DNA of 64,000 bases from Bacteroidota bacterium (GTDB lineage: Bacteria > Bacteroidota > Rhodothermia > Rhodothermales > UBA10348): contig JAJCYR010000056.1 in assembly GCA_029262775.1 (NCBI GenBank), positions 186,001 to 250,000 on the forward strand, written 5' to 3'. The notes under the pieces are model-generated. The model was not told the origin of the DNA and ran no database searches. It saw nothing but the letters and a program-made list of their open reading frames with translations. Each line of letters opens with the position of its first letter. Positions within the stretch are counted from its first letter, which is position 1. A program made the translations under genes and the position numbers. Positions 8,189 through 16,841 of this stretch are shown piece after piece.

Positions 8189-9921
8189 TGGCTTCCTATT
8201 CAGGATCGGGTGTTGCGCCAGGTATTGTCATGGGGCCGGCGTATCTCTACGCGAAGGTGTCTTTCAGCGTCGAGAAGAGAAAAATATCCGACCACGACGT
8301 GGCGGAGGAACTGGAACGCTTCGAACGGGCCGTTCAGCGGTCCGAGCGTGACATCAAGAAGATCATCGCACTGACGCGCGAGAAGGTTGGTCGTGAAAGT
8401 GCCGACATCTTCGAGGCCCAGATGCTGATGCTCCGCGACGACGCACTCTACGACACCGTCGTCGACACGATCCGGGCGCAACACGTCGCGGCAGAGTATG
8501 CCGTAAGCGTTGTCATGTCCAAGCACAGACAAGTGATGGAAGCCAGCGGGAGCGAATACCTCCGTGAGCGCGCCAACGACCTGCTGGACGTGCAGGAACG
8601 ACTCATCAGACACCTTCACAGGGGCCACATGCTGTCTGACATTCCGGCAAACACCATTGTTGTTGCGGAAAATCTGACGGCGGCTGACATCCTTCTCTTC
8701 TCCAGGAAGGGCATTCTTGCGTGCGCCACCGATTTCGGTGGTGCCACGTCGCATGTATCTATCATGGCCCGGTCCCTCGGAGTGCCTGCTGTCGTTGGCA
8801 TGCACAGTATCACGGACCATATAGAGACGGGTCAACTGATCATTATCGACGGTGCCAAGGGGGAGGTAATCGTAGCGCCGACAGATGCAGAGAAGCATGC
8901 CTATACCGCCAAGCGGAAGCGCTATGAACAGCTGCTCATCGAAGACCGGGCGCTGGTTCCGCTTCCGTCCGAGACACTGGACGGCCACAAGGTTCATCTC
9001 GAGGCCAATATTGAGCTCCGTGAGGAATTGCCACTGCTGTCGGAATACGGTGCCGATGGGATTGGCCTCTTTCGAACAGAAATGATCCTTCTGATGGAGA
9101 GCAGGCTGCTCGTGTCCGAGGAAGAACAGTATGAACTGTACCGGGAGGTGGTGGCCGCTGCCGCTCCCGGGCATACGACCTTCCGGATGTTGGATCTCGG
9201 CGGGGACAAGATGCTTCCCATGGGCCATCGGGAGCAGAACCCCTTCCTCGGGTGGCGGGGAATCAGGATACTCCTCGACAAACCGGACATCCTTGTACCG
9301 CAGCTGCGTGCCATACTGCGTGCTTCCGTACACGGTCCGACGCGCCTCTTGCTCCCCATGGTAACGAGCAGGGATGAAATACGTGCGTTTCGTCAGCGGT
9401 TGGATGCCGTAGGCGCCGAGTTGGAGGCGGAGGGAGTGACCTGGCAGTCCGATATTCCGCTGGGAATCATGATCGAGGTTCCGGCTGCGGCGCTGCAGGC
9501 CGATTCGCTGGCTCGGGAGGTCGACTTCTTTTCCATTGGCACCAATGACCTGACGCAGTACGTGCTGGCGGTTGATCGAGGAAATGACCTCGTGGCGGGA
9601 CTGTTCGATGAACTGCATCCGGCTGTGCTGCGGCTCGTTCGTCACACGGTGGAAGCCGCGCGCAGGCAGGGTATCCCGGTCGGACTGTGTGGCGAGCTGG
9701 CGACCAATCTTCAGGCGGTTCCCGTTCTCGTCGGGCTCGGGGTGACCTCCCTGTCCGCATCTCCCGTATTTCTTCCAGCCATGAAGCGAATAGTCCGGTC
9801 CATGAGTATGAGTGAAGGGCAGGATGTGGCCGAGCGTGCGCTGCATTCGGAAGATGTTCGCGATACGCATGCTTTTCTTGAGGCGTGGTTGACCGAACAC
9901 GGATGCGGACTGGCCTACTGA
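8188..9921 (+). CDS. ptsI: Phosphoenolpyruvate-protein phosphotransferase (PTS enzyme I)
   Basis: This 577-residue protein has the full enzyme I length. The N-terminal domain holds the phosphorylated His189 in GGATSHVSIMARSLG, where Ala replaces the usual Arg or Lys after GG. The C-terminal TIM barrel shows the PEP/Mg segment FSIGTNDLTQYVLAVDR and the catalytic Cys in VGLCGELA. It transfers phosphate from PEP to HPr. It begins with GTG overlapping the ptsH stop. The pair is probably part of a regulatory or mannose-type PTS encoded elsewhere. Confidence 0.95.
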   Translation: MASYSGSGVAPGIVMGPAYLYAKVSFSVEKRKISDHDVAEELERFERAVQRSERDIKKIIALTREKVGRESADIFEAQMLMLRDDALYDTVVDTIRAQHVAAEYAVSVVMSKHRQVMEASGSEYLRERANDLLDVQERLIRHLHRGHMLSDIPANTIVVAENLTAADILLFSRKGILACATDFGGATSHVSIMARSLGVPAVVGMHSITDHIETGQLIIIDGAKGEVIVAPTDAEKHAYTAKRKRYEQLLIEDRALVPLPSETLDGHKVHLEANIELREELPLLSEYGADGIGLFRTEMILLMESRLLVSEEEQYELYREVVAAAAPGHTTFRMLDLGGDKMLPMGHREQNPFLGWRGIRILLDKPDILVPQLRAILRASVHGPTRLLLPMVTSRDEIRAFRQRLDAVGAELEAEGVTWQSDIPLGIMIEVPAAALQADSLAREVDFFSIGTNDLTQYVLAVDRGNDLVAGLFDELHPAVLRLVRHTVEAARRQGIPVGLCGELATNLQAVPVLVGLGVTSLSASPVFLPAMKRIVRSMSMSEGQDVAERALHSEDVRDTHAFLEAWLTEHGCGLAY

Positions 9922-9949
9922 GCTGCGTACGGTTCGGTCTGGCTCAGGA

Positions 9950-9961
9950 CCGGTTAACCGG
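9950..9961. repeat. 12-bp perfect palindrome in the ptsI downstream spacer
   Basis: CCGGTTAACCGG reads the same on both strands and lies 28 bases after the ptsI stop, ahead of the protease-barrel gene. Just before it, CGGTC and GACCG form a second short dyad. There is no T-run, so it is not a standard terminator. It may be an operator or chance. Confidence 0.35.
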
Positions 9962-10056
9962 GCTATTGGCACACGTGGGGGGAAATGGGTCCATATGATG
10001 CGTTCCAATGCGTATGTTTGCCATGTCGCTCTTACGTGGTGCCTATGTGGATGTGG

Positions 10057-13002
10057 ATGAGGAAATCCGGATTTGTTCAGTTCTGTCTGTGCATGTGTCT
10101 GGCGGGGACGGTGCCGGCCTTCGGGCAATACGACTATCATTTTGGTCGCAATAAAATCCAGTATGATGATTTCGACTGGAAGGTCATGCGGACTGAGCAC
10201 TTTGATGTGTATTACTATCCGGAAATGCTCGAGCTGGCTGAGCACGGTGCCTATTTCGCCGAGGAGGCGTATCTGGACCTGCAGCACAAGTTCAATTTCA
10301 CGCTCAACGAACGCGTGCCGCTCATTTTTTATTCGTCGAACCTCGACTTCAAGCAGACGAATGTGACGCCCGGATTTATTCCCGACGGAGTAGGAGGGTT
10401 TTTCGAGTTCATGAAGGGGCGGGTGGTGATTCCCGCAAACGGTAATCTGCAACGATTCCGCCGCGTGGTGCGCCATGAAATGGTCCACGTCTTCACGTTC
10501 AACAAACTCTCGCGAGTGATGAGTGACCACCGCCGGCCGTTCACCGGTTTCCTGCCGCTGTGGTTCACGGAAGGATTGGCGGAGTACTGGTCCGGGGAGC
10601 CCGATCACCAGCATGAGATGATTCTCAGGGATGCGCTCTATACAAACTACCTGGTCCCCCTGAAATCCATGTTCCGTATCAACGGATCGTTCGTGATGTA
10701 CAAGCAGGGTGAAGCCATAAACCGATTCATTGCAGAGGAATACGGAGAAGAGAAAATCCTGGACATCATAGAGAATTTCTGGAAATCCAAGGAGTTTGAG
10801 GTCGTTCTGGAGGTGTCGTTGCAGGAGCCCATTGAAGAGATTACCAGCCGGTGGGAAACCTGGATCAAGAAGCAGTACTATCCGGATCTTGAAAATGTGG
10901 ATGTGGCGTCGCTTTCAACCGGCAGCATATCCTCGTCCGGCTTCAGCGCTAAACCAGCCTTCTATACGTTCGAGGACGGGCGACAGGTGGTCTACTTCGT
11001 AGGTAACAAGTCCGGGCTCAGTCATGTGTATGGTGTGGAGGTGGACTCCGCATTCAAGCCCGTTGATGACCCCGAAATCGTTGTTCGGGGTGGCCGGGAC
11101 AACAACTTTGAGTCCGTCCATCTGTTTGAGTCAAAAATTGCAGTTTCCTCCGAGGGTAAATTGGCTTTCGTCACCAAGAGTGGGAGTCAGGATGTGATTC
11201 ACATATGGGATGTTATTCGCAACAAGCACGAAGCCACCTTTCGATTCGACGATTTCACGGCTGCCTACTCGCCCGCCTGGTCACCGTCCGGCCAGGCACT
11301 CGTTTTCTCATCGATAGAAAAGAATGGGTTCTCGGACTTGTACATATTCCATCTGAAAACCCAACGACTGCAACGTCTTACGGATGATCACTATGACGAC
11401 AGGGACCCAGCGTGGAGTCCAGATGGGAAGCAGATTGCCTTCTCGTCCGACAGGACAAGTGCTGGTGAGAAGGGGGCCTACAACCTGTTCGTGTATGACC
11501 TGGAGGACGGGCAGATCCGGTACGTCACGTATGGCATGCAGATGGATATGGCGCCGGCCTGGAGCCCGGATGGGCGATCACTGGCCTTCATCTCGGCCGT
11601 AAAGGACACCACGGGACGCTTCGGGCCGCAGGACCTGTGGACGGTAGACATGTCCTACGGGCCGTCCGATGATCCCGTTGTTGCCGTCGAGGGGGCCGCA
11701 TCTTTTTCGGATTCTCCCCAATGGCGGACCATGGACCGGTTGACGCATCTGGCAACGGCCGCGATGGATCCCGTCTGGACGTCGGAGGGACGTATTGTCT
11801 TCACCTCCTTTGAGGGGCTGCAATTCTCCATTCGACATCTGGAAGGGGTCGATTCGCTGCGGAATGCCCCCAAAAAGCGTGTAGTTGCGGACCTGTCCGA
11901 TGCGGGTGGGGAATGGACGTTCGGAAAGATCGGAGTGGGCCATGGAGCAACGGCTGGAACCTACAAGAGGAAATACCAACTGGATGTCGCGCAAGGGGCG
12001 GTCAGCCAGAGTTCTGTGCTGGGTACAACGGGCGGTGCCATGCTGTCTTTCTCGGACATGCTGGGCAACGATTACCTACAGTTTACCCTGTTCAATTCAG
12101 GGACGACGCAGCGATCCTTGCTGAGGGACCTGTCGTTCCAGGTAGCCAAGTACGATTTTGGAAGCCGGGTCAACAAGGGGTACGGATTGTATCGTTTTGC
12201 AGGGCTCCGGTACGATGTCACGGATCCCGATGCGCCCACTGCTTTTCCAAGGTTTGAAGAGACCATTTATGGTGGCTTCGGTGCCATCAGCTATCCACTG
12301 TCCAAGTTCCGGCGGCTTGAACTGGGCACATCCTTCAATTGGAGCCGAAAAGAGATCAGCTTCGCACAGCGGGAGCGGGATGCATGGCTGTTGTCCAACA
12401 CGATTTCCATGGTGCATGATGAAGCCCTGTACTGGATGAACGGGCCCATTGCCGGCTGGCGGGGCAGGGTGACGGCCGGGTACACGACCGATGTCGTGTA
12501 CTCGAACGTCAGCTATTTCACGCTCAGTGCCGATGTCCGCAATTACATTCGGCTCTCCAGGCGCGTCACGTTTGCATCCTGGTTCATGGGGCGTATCAAT
12601 GAAGGTAAGGAAGCCCGACTCTTCGTTATGGGCGGCTCCTGGGATATCCGTGGGTTTGATTTCTTTGACGTCCGGGGTCAAAAAATCTGGTTCACGTCCC
12701 AGGAACTGCGCTTTCCGCTGCTCGACGCGCCGTCCGTGCTCTTACCCGTGCTGGCTCCGCTGGGTGTAGCCAATTTGCGTGGAGCCGCATTTTTAGACGT
12801 GGCGCACGCCTGGAACGACGACTACCACGAAGTCAGGCGCGAAATAAATGCGGGCGAAACCATCGGCTCGGCGGGACTCGGCCTGCGGTTGAATCTGTAT
12901 GGTGCTTTTCTGCTCCGCTTTGACTACGGCCGGCGCTACAGGGACGGGTTCAGGGCGCAGGACAAGGTGTTTCGACAGTTTTTGTTCGGGTGGGATTTTT
13001 GA
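10057..13002 (+). CDS. Gluzincin metalloprotease, TolB-like propeller and Omp85-like barrel fusion
   Basis: The 981-residue protein has a Sec signal peptide (starting MRKSGFVQFCLCMC, ending near AFGQ). An N-terminal gluzincin peptidase domain follows, with HEMVH at residues 140-144 and WFTEGLAEY about 30 residues later supplying a likely Glu zinc ligand. The middle contains PD40/TolB-type propeller blades (YSPAWSPSGQALVF, RDPAWSPDGKQIAFSS, MAPAWSPDGRSLAF). The last roughly 350 residues are a beta-barrel with GGSWDIRGF, the loop-6 motif of Omp85 proteins, and a terminal Phe (FLFGWDF). I infer an outer-membrane protein with a periplasmic protease and propeller. The start could also be 10045 or 9985; 10057 gives the best signal peptide. 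Confidence 0.8.
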   Translation: MRKSGFVQFCLCMCLAGTVPAFGQYDYHFGRNKIQYDDFDWKVMRTEHFDVYYYPEMLELAEHGAYFAEEAYLDLQHKFNFTLNERVPLIFYSSNLDFKQTNVTPGFIPDGVGGFFEFMKGRVVIPANGNLQRFRRVVRHEMVHVFTFNKLSRVMSDHRRPFTGFLPLWFTEGLAEYWSGEPDHQHEMILRDALYTNYLVPLKSMFRINGSFVMYKQGEAINRFIAEEYGEEKILDIIENFWKSKEFEVVLEVSLQEPIEEITSRWETWIKKQYYPDLENVDVASLSTGSISSSGFSAKPAFYTFEDGRQVVYFVGNKSGLSHVYGVEVDSAFKPVDDPEIVVRGGRDNNFESVHLFESKIAVSSEGKLAFVTKSGSQDVIHIWDVIRNKHEATFRFDDFTAAYSPAWSPSGQALVFSSIEKNGFSDLYIFHLKTQRLQRLTDDHYDDRDPAWSPDGKQIAFSSDRTSAGEKGAYNLFVYDLEDGQIRYVTYGMQMDMAPAWSPDGRSLAFISAVKDTTGRFGPQDLWTVDMSYGPSDDPVVAVEGAASFSDSPQWRTMDRLTHLATAAMDPVWTSEGRIVFTSFEGLQFSIRHLEGVDSLRNAPKKRVVADLSDAGGEWTFGKIGVGHGATAGTYKRKYQLDVAQGAVSQSSVLGTTGGAMLSFSDMLGNDYLQFTLFNSGTTQRSLLRDLSFQVAKYDFGSRVNKGYGLYRFAGLRYDVTDPDAPTAFPRFEETIYGGFGAISYPLSKFRRLELGTSFNWSRKEISFAQRERDAWLLSNTISMVHDEALYWMNGPIAGWRGRVTAGYTTDVVYSNVSYFTLSADVRNYIRLSRRVTFASWFMGRINEGKEARLFVMGGSWDIRGFDFFDVRGQKIWFTSQELRFPLLDAPSVLLPVLAPLGVANLRGAAFLDVAHAWNDDYHEVRREINAGETIGSAGLGLRLNLYGAFLLRFDYGRRYRDGFRAQDKVFRQFLFGWDF

Positions 13003-13004
13003 CG

Positions 13005-14180
13005 ATGCGACGCATACAGAACGGCCTCGTTGCCGCGACGGTAGGACTCATTCTGGTTTCGGGATGCCAGACGATTTCCGTGGACCGTCCGAATGCACTC
13101 GGTCTGGAGGCATGGAAGACGGATGGGGGCAGCCCATTGCGCGATCGCTATTCGGAACTGGAACTGACGCCGCCCCTTGAGCGCGCCTGGGAGTACAACG
13201 CGTCGGCCGGGTTTGGGCCAGGATCCCCCTTGATTCTTGGCGATCAGGTACTTGTCGGGACGCGTAAAGGAGAAGTGCACGCCATTGATTGGACTACGGG
13301 TGCACGCTCCGGATTCAAACCTTTCAATGAAGCCATTGAGGGTACGCCGGTTTTGGCCGGTGGTACATTGTACGTCACCTCAGCGTGGGGACGGAAGGTA
13401 CTCATGGCGTACGACGTAACGCGTTCCGTAATCAGGTGGAGTGTTCGTGGTGTTCCCATTGAGGTACCTGTTGTCGACGCTGGGGAAAACGTGGTAGCAG
13501 TTGATGTGGAATCGCACGTGAGGGCCTACGCCAAGGACTCGGGCGCGGAGGCGTGGCACTACGACATGAACGTGAGGAGCGCCGTACAGGCGGCCCCCTT
13601 GTTGCTGGAAGGGTTGCGGATGGTGATTGCGACGGACACGGGGCGCCTGGTGATGCTCAATGCAGCGCAGGGTGAATTGATTTGGCAGCGCGATTTGGCG
13701 GCCCCTGTCTACGCTTCTCTCGCGTATCGACAGGGTATAATCGTCGTACCTACCACGCGCGGACGCCTGGTGGCGATCGGAGCGCAGCGGGGGGAGACAC
13801 TGTGGGAATTTACTCTCGGACGGAATAATGCCCGCTTCAGTGGCGTCGCCGTTGGTGACGGGCAGGTCTTCGTGGGGGCGACCGACCAGAAGGTCCGCTC
13901 GATCGATCTGATGACTGGGGCTTTGAAATGGGAGGTGGAACTGGACGGAGTTGTGTCGGCTCCACCTCAGATTGTGGGTAGCCATGTCTTTGTTGGTACG
14001 CTCGGCAGTCAGATCGTGGCGCTGGACCGGGAATCAGGACGCACGGTCTGGTCTGCCGATCTGAAAGGTCGGGTGAAATCGGCCATGGCCGCGTCGGATA
14101 ATGCACTCATCGTATTGTCGGAACCCCGCTATGTGACGAAATTCATTCGAAGCAAGGAGGTTGTACATGAGGAATTATAG
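13005..14180 (+). CDS. BamB-like PQQ-repeat beta-propeller lipoprotein
   Basis: The 391-residue protein begins with a lipoprotein signal peptide (lipobox LVSGC, Cys21). It then holds repeated PQQ-type blades such as GEVHAIDWTTGA, GRLVMLNAAQGELIW, GRLVAIGAQRGETLW and SQIVALDRESGRTVW, giving a beta-propeller of about seven to eight blades. BamB is the lipoprotein propeller of the BAM outer-membrane assembly machine. The location directly after an Omp85-like barrel gene (two bases apart) supports a related role with that protein. No PQQ dehydrogenase active site is seen. The gene's last 14 bases overlap the next gene. Confidence 0.75.
   Translation: MRRIQNGLVAATVGLILVSGCQTISVDRPNALGLEAWKTDGGSPLRDRYSELELTPPLERAWEYNASAGFGPGSPLILGDQVLVGTRKGEVHAIDWTTGARSGFKPFNEAIEGTPVLAGGTLYVTSAWGRKVLMAYDVTRSVIRWSVRGVPIEVPVVDAGENVVAVDVESHVRAYAKDSGAEAWHYDMNVRSAVQAAPLLLEGLRMVIATDTGRLVMLNAAQGELIWQRDLAAPVYASLAYRQGIIVVPTTRGRLVAIGAQRGETLWEFTLGRNNARFSGVAVGDGQVFVGATDQKVRSIDLMTGALKWEVELDGVVSAPPQIVGSHVFVGTLGSQIVALDRESGRTVWSADLKGRVKSAMAASDNALIVLSEPRYVTKFIRSKEVVHEEL
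14154..14160 (+). promoter_or_regulatory. Strong Shine-Dalgarno site AAGGAGG
   Basis: AAGGAGG lies six bases before ATG 14167, inside the 3' end of the BamB-like gene. It fixes the start of the next gene. It is the clearest Shine-Dalgarno match I saw; most genes here have weak or no such site. Confidence 0.8.
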
Positions 14181-14943
14181 TTGGGTCAACGTATTGCTTC
14201 CGCTGATTGTCCTGGGTTGCCTGATCGTGACTCCGGGTGCGGCACAGGTGCGTTCCTTATCCGTGCAGTCCAATATGAAGACGGCCCACGTATTCGTGGA
14301 TGGGGAATGGGTGGGGCGTATCACGGACGGACCGTTCACGGTGGCGCTTTCGGCTGAAGAACTCATGGTGAAACCGGAAAGCATTGACGCATGGGCCATT
14401 GAGCCGATCCGTTTTGACCTGACAACGGGTAGTTCCGACGGCGCATTGAGTGCCATGTTTCCGTACCATTACCGCGTTGAATCCATGCCACCGGGAGCAG
14501 ATGTTTTTCTGGTCTCGCCCGCCGGTGATGAGTGGCTCGGTGAGACGCCTTTGTTGTACAAGTCTACTGTTGCACTCCGGGGTGAACTTCTGGTTGCGCA
14601 GGAAGGACATACGACCGCACGTCTGGTACCTGGAACGGAAATATGGAACCACGAAGTCGTCATGTTGAACGTGAGTGATACGCACGTGGCGCGACGAATG
14701 GGCCTTACCGAGACGGACAGACGCCGACGTTGGATTGACATCGCGGCCCTCTCAACCGCAGCCGCCGCGGGGGCTCTCGCGGTGCATTATCGTACGAAGG
14801 CCGATAATCGATTCGATCGGTGGCAACAGACACAGGACCCGAATCTCAAGAATCGGGTTCAGCGGCTTGATGTATATTCGGGAGTAGCTGTGGGCACCAT
14901 GCAGGTTGGTCTCGGCGTTTTCGCGTTTCGTCTCATTTTTTGA
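14167..14943 (+). CDS. Exported PEGA-domain-like protein with C-terminal membrane segments
   Basis: The 258-residue product has a signal peptide or membrane anchor (VLLPLIVLGCLIV). Two PEGA-like beta units follow: one around AHVFVDGEWVGRITDGPF, the other around YRVESMPPGADVFL, with GETPLLY and ELLVAQEGHTT. Near residues 190-205 and 235-255 there are short hydrophobic segments (IAALSTAAAAGALAVHY and VGTMQVGLGVFAFRL). PEGA domains commonly occur in envelope proteins and may bind surface or sugar ligands. Translation is coupled to the BamB-like gene, so it probably works with that outer-membrane group. No enzyme function is evident. Confidence 0.6.
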   Translation: MRNYSWVNVLLPLIVLGCLIVTPGAAQVRSLSVQSNMKTAHVFVDGEWVGRITDGPFTVALSAEELMVKPESIDAWAIEPIRFDLTTGSSDGALSAMFPYHYRVESMPPGADVFLVSPAGDEWLGETPLLYKSTVALRGELLVAQEGHTTARLVPGTEIWNHEVVMLNVSDTHVARRMGLTETDRRRRWIDIAALSTAAAAGALAVHYRTKADNRFDRWQQTQDPNLKNRVQRLDVYSGVAVGTMQVGLGVFAFRLIF

Positions 14944-14975
14944 CGGTTGTTGTCTTTGTCGGAGAGGGTGGGTTG

Positions 14976-15458
14976 ATGGATATCCAAGCAAGACTTACAG
15001 AAGATCTCAAACGTGCCATGAAGGCCCGTGACCAGGTCGCGCTTCGCACCATTCGGGCGCTCCGGGCGGCCCTCATGGAAAAATCCATCGAAGAGCGGAC
15101 GGGTGAACGGGAAAAAGGGAGTACGGATGCTCCGCTCCCGGAACCCACGGTCCTGGCCGTCATCCAGAAGCAGGCGAAACAACGGCGGGACGCGATATCC
15201 CAGTATGAGGAGGCGGGCCGGGATGATCTGGTACAGAAAGAAAGGGAAGAACTGACCGTCCTCGAGGGCTATCTGCCCGAGCAACTCACAGACGATGCCA
15301 TCCGTGCCGAACTGGTTCCCATACTGGATGCGTCCGGGGCCCAGGGCATGGCTGAGATGGGGAAGGTCATGGGGATGGCCATGTCGACGTTTTCCGGTCG
15401 GGCAAACGGTGCCGATGTGCAACGTCTCGTCCGGGAAGCCCTTTCAGGAATGAGCTGA
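14976..15458 (+). CDS. GatB/YqeY domain protein
   Basis: The 160-residue protein matches the stand-alone YqeY family, related to the tail domain of GatB, the tRNA-dependent amidotransferase subunit. Typical segments are LKRAMKARDQVALRTIRALRAAL, an AVIQKQAKQRRDAISQYEEAGR helix, EEGLTVLEGYLPEQL-like sequence around residues 90-105, and GKVMG near the end. The exact role of free YqeY proteins is unknown; tRNA binding is suspected. The start at 14976 has GGAGAGGGTGGG upstream. It precedes the cvpA-like gene by 18 bases. Confidence 0.9.
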   Translation: MDIQARLTEDLKRAMKARDQVALRTIRALRAALMEKSIEERTGEREKGSTDAPLPEPTVLAVIQKQAKQRRDAISQYEEAGRDDLVQKEREELTVLEGYLPEQLTDDAIRAELVPILDASGAQGMAEMGKVMGMAMSTFSGRANGADVQRLVREALSGMS

Positions 15459-15476
15459 CCGGCCGATACCTCGCAT

Positions 15477-16019
15477 ATGGCGACTCTTGACATCATCATA
15501 CTGATCGTGCTTTCTGTGGGTCTTTTCCGGGGCTACAGAACGGGTGCGGTGCGTCAACTGGCCAACCTGATGGGGCTGTTGGCGGCATTTGCTTCGGCCT
15601 CGTTGCTGATGGGCCCGATCAGTGGTGTTTTTGAGAACAAATTGGGCGTTCCGCCTGATTTTTCTGTCTTTTTTGCGTTTATCGGCGTATTTCTCGTTGT
15701 TCGCGTCATTGTAAGAAGTTTCGGAGCATCTCTCGACGAATCTTCGTCCACGACGCCGTTGAGTGCACTCAACCGGCTGGTTGGCGGCGCGACGGGCGTG
15801 CTCAAATCGGCGGTGGTGCTCAGCCTTCTGTTCTTGATGCTCGGCTTTGCTGAACTTCCTTCCCAGCCCTCGCGCGTAAATTCAGATTTGTACGAGCCGG
15901 TATCGGAAATCGTCCCGAAGGCATGGGATATGCTGGGGCGGGAATCGGACGCGTTCAATGATTTTCGAAAACAGGTTGAACGCCGCATTGGAGCGGTGAG
16001 GCAGGGAAAGCCTACCTGA
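15477..16019 (+). CDS. cvpA: CvpA family membrane protein
   Basis: The 180-residue protein has four hydrophobic helices and the CvpA pattern: DIIILIVLSVGLFRGYRTGAVRQL at the N-terminus, then a helix with VFFAFIGVFLVVRVI and LNRLVGGATGVLKSAVVLSL. In enterobacteria CvpA is needed for colicin V production and for envelope stress tolerance. Its mechanism is unsettled. The C-terminal 50 residues are polar (SEIVPKAWDMLGRES) and cytoplasmic or periplasmic. It is the last gene of the plus-strand block and faces the next, convergent gene after 9 bases. Confidence 0.85.
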   Translation: MATLDIIILIVLSVGLFRGYRTGAVRQLANLMGLLAAFASASLLMGPISGVFENKLGVPPDFSVFFAFIGVFLVVRVIVRSFGASLDESSSTTPLSALNRLVGGATGVLKSAVVLSLLFLMLGFAELPSQPSRVNSDLYEPVSEIVPKAWDMLGRESDAFNDFRKQVERRIGAVRQGKPT

Positions 16020-16028
16020 TTCGTCATG

Positions 16029-16835
16029 TCACGGAATGAAACGTAATTTCAGGCCGAAGAGTGCGTCGTGGTGTTCCACGCTGCTGCGTTCAGCACCGTA
16101 CCACCGGGTGTAGACCGATACATGCGCACGTGGTCCGCGACTCCACGTCAATTCGGGTTCGGCCTTGAAGGTACGCAGGTCTCCGCTTAGACTGTGTACC
16201 GCATATTCTGCACGTACGTCCAGACGCCACCCCTTGACGTGTGAGAGTGATGTGCGCCCGGCAAGCCCACCCTCGAACATGGTATCGGAACGGGTGTTTT
16301 TTGGCAGGGAAGCATACAGACTGCGGCCGAATTCGCGTGTGACCAGGCCTGAGAAAGCATGCACTGCAAACCGACCCTTCGCGCGCGGCCCGTCGTGTGC
16401 CACGCCAGGCCCGAATCCAATCCGGAACCACGTCGCATTGAGGTCCATTGTGCCAGCCCGGTCGTAATCTGCAATGGTGAGCAGAACCGACTTGTGACCC
16501 CGCTGCACGTCAAGATCCAGGCCACCGATCCGAAACCGGCCTATCAGGTCGCCGTCGTCAGACTGAACACCACCCTCCAATATCAAAACACGAATACTAC
16601 TCCCAATTGCCGTTTGGGGCAGCAGGGAGCCCAGCGGTACCGTCCGATGTATGCCGATGCGTGCACCCCAGATATTGTCGTCGGAGTCCGACCAGACGTC
16701 AGACGACATGGCCATGGGCGCAACATCGGGCAATTGTCTACCTTCTGCACCCCGGACCGTGAATGCCAGACAGGTGACGAGTAGACCTACGATAGGGAAT
16801 AGCAGATCGGTTCGGCGCATATTTGAATAAGGCAT
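16029..16835 (-). CDS. Hypothetical exported beta-rich protein
   Basis: I do not recognise this 268-residue protein. It has a signal peptide (RRTDLLFPIVGLLVTCLAFTVRGAEG) and then many alternating polar and hydrophobic stretches with aromatic girdle residues, such as NATWFRIGFGPGV and HVSVYTRWYGAERS. It ends LKLRFIP. This pattern suggests an outer-membrane beta-barrel of eight to twelve strands, but I cannot name a family. Start could also be 16820. It follows the EamA transporter gene by six bases on the same strand, so the two may be cotranscribed. Confidence 0.55.
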   Translation of the reverse strand: MPYSNMRRTDLLFPIVGLLVTCLAFTVRGAEGRQLPDVAPMAMSSDVWSDSDDNIWGARIGIHRTVPLGSLLPQTAIGSSIRVLILEGGVQSDDGDLIGRFRIGGLDLDVQRGHKSVLLTIADYDRAGTMDLNATWFRIGFGPGVAHDGPRAKGRFAVHAFSGLVTREFGRSLYASLPKNTRSDTMFEGGLAGRTSLSHVKGWRLDVRAEYAVHSLSGDLRTFKAEPELTWSRGPRAHVSVYTRWYGAERSSVEHHDALFGLKLRFIP

Positions 16836-16841
16836 GGTCCG

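Noticed and set aside
8200-10614. An 804-codon minus-strand open frame running through ptsI and the protease-barrel gene
   Set aside because: It lies antisense to two genes with full family motifs, has no recognisable domain, and its composition follows the codon pattern of the opposite strand.
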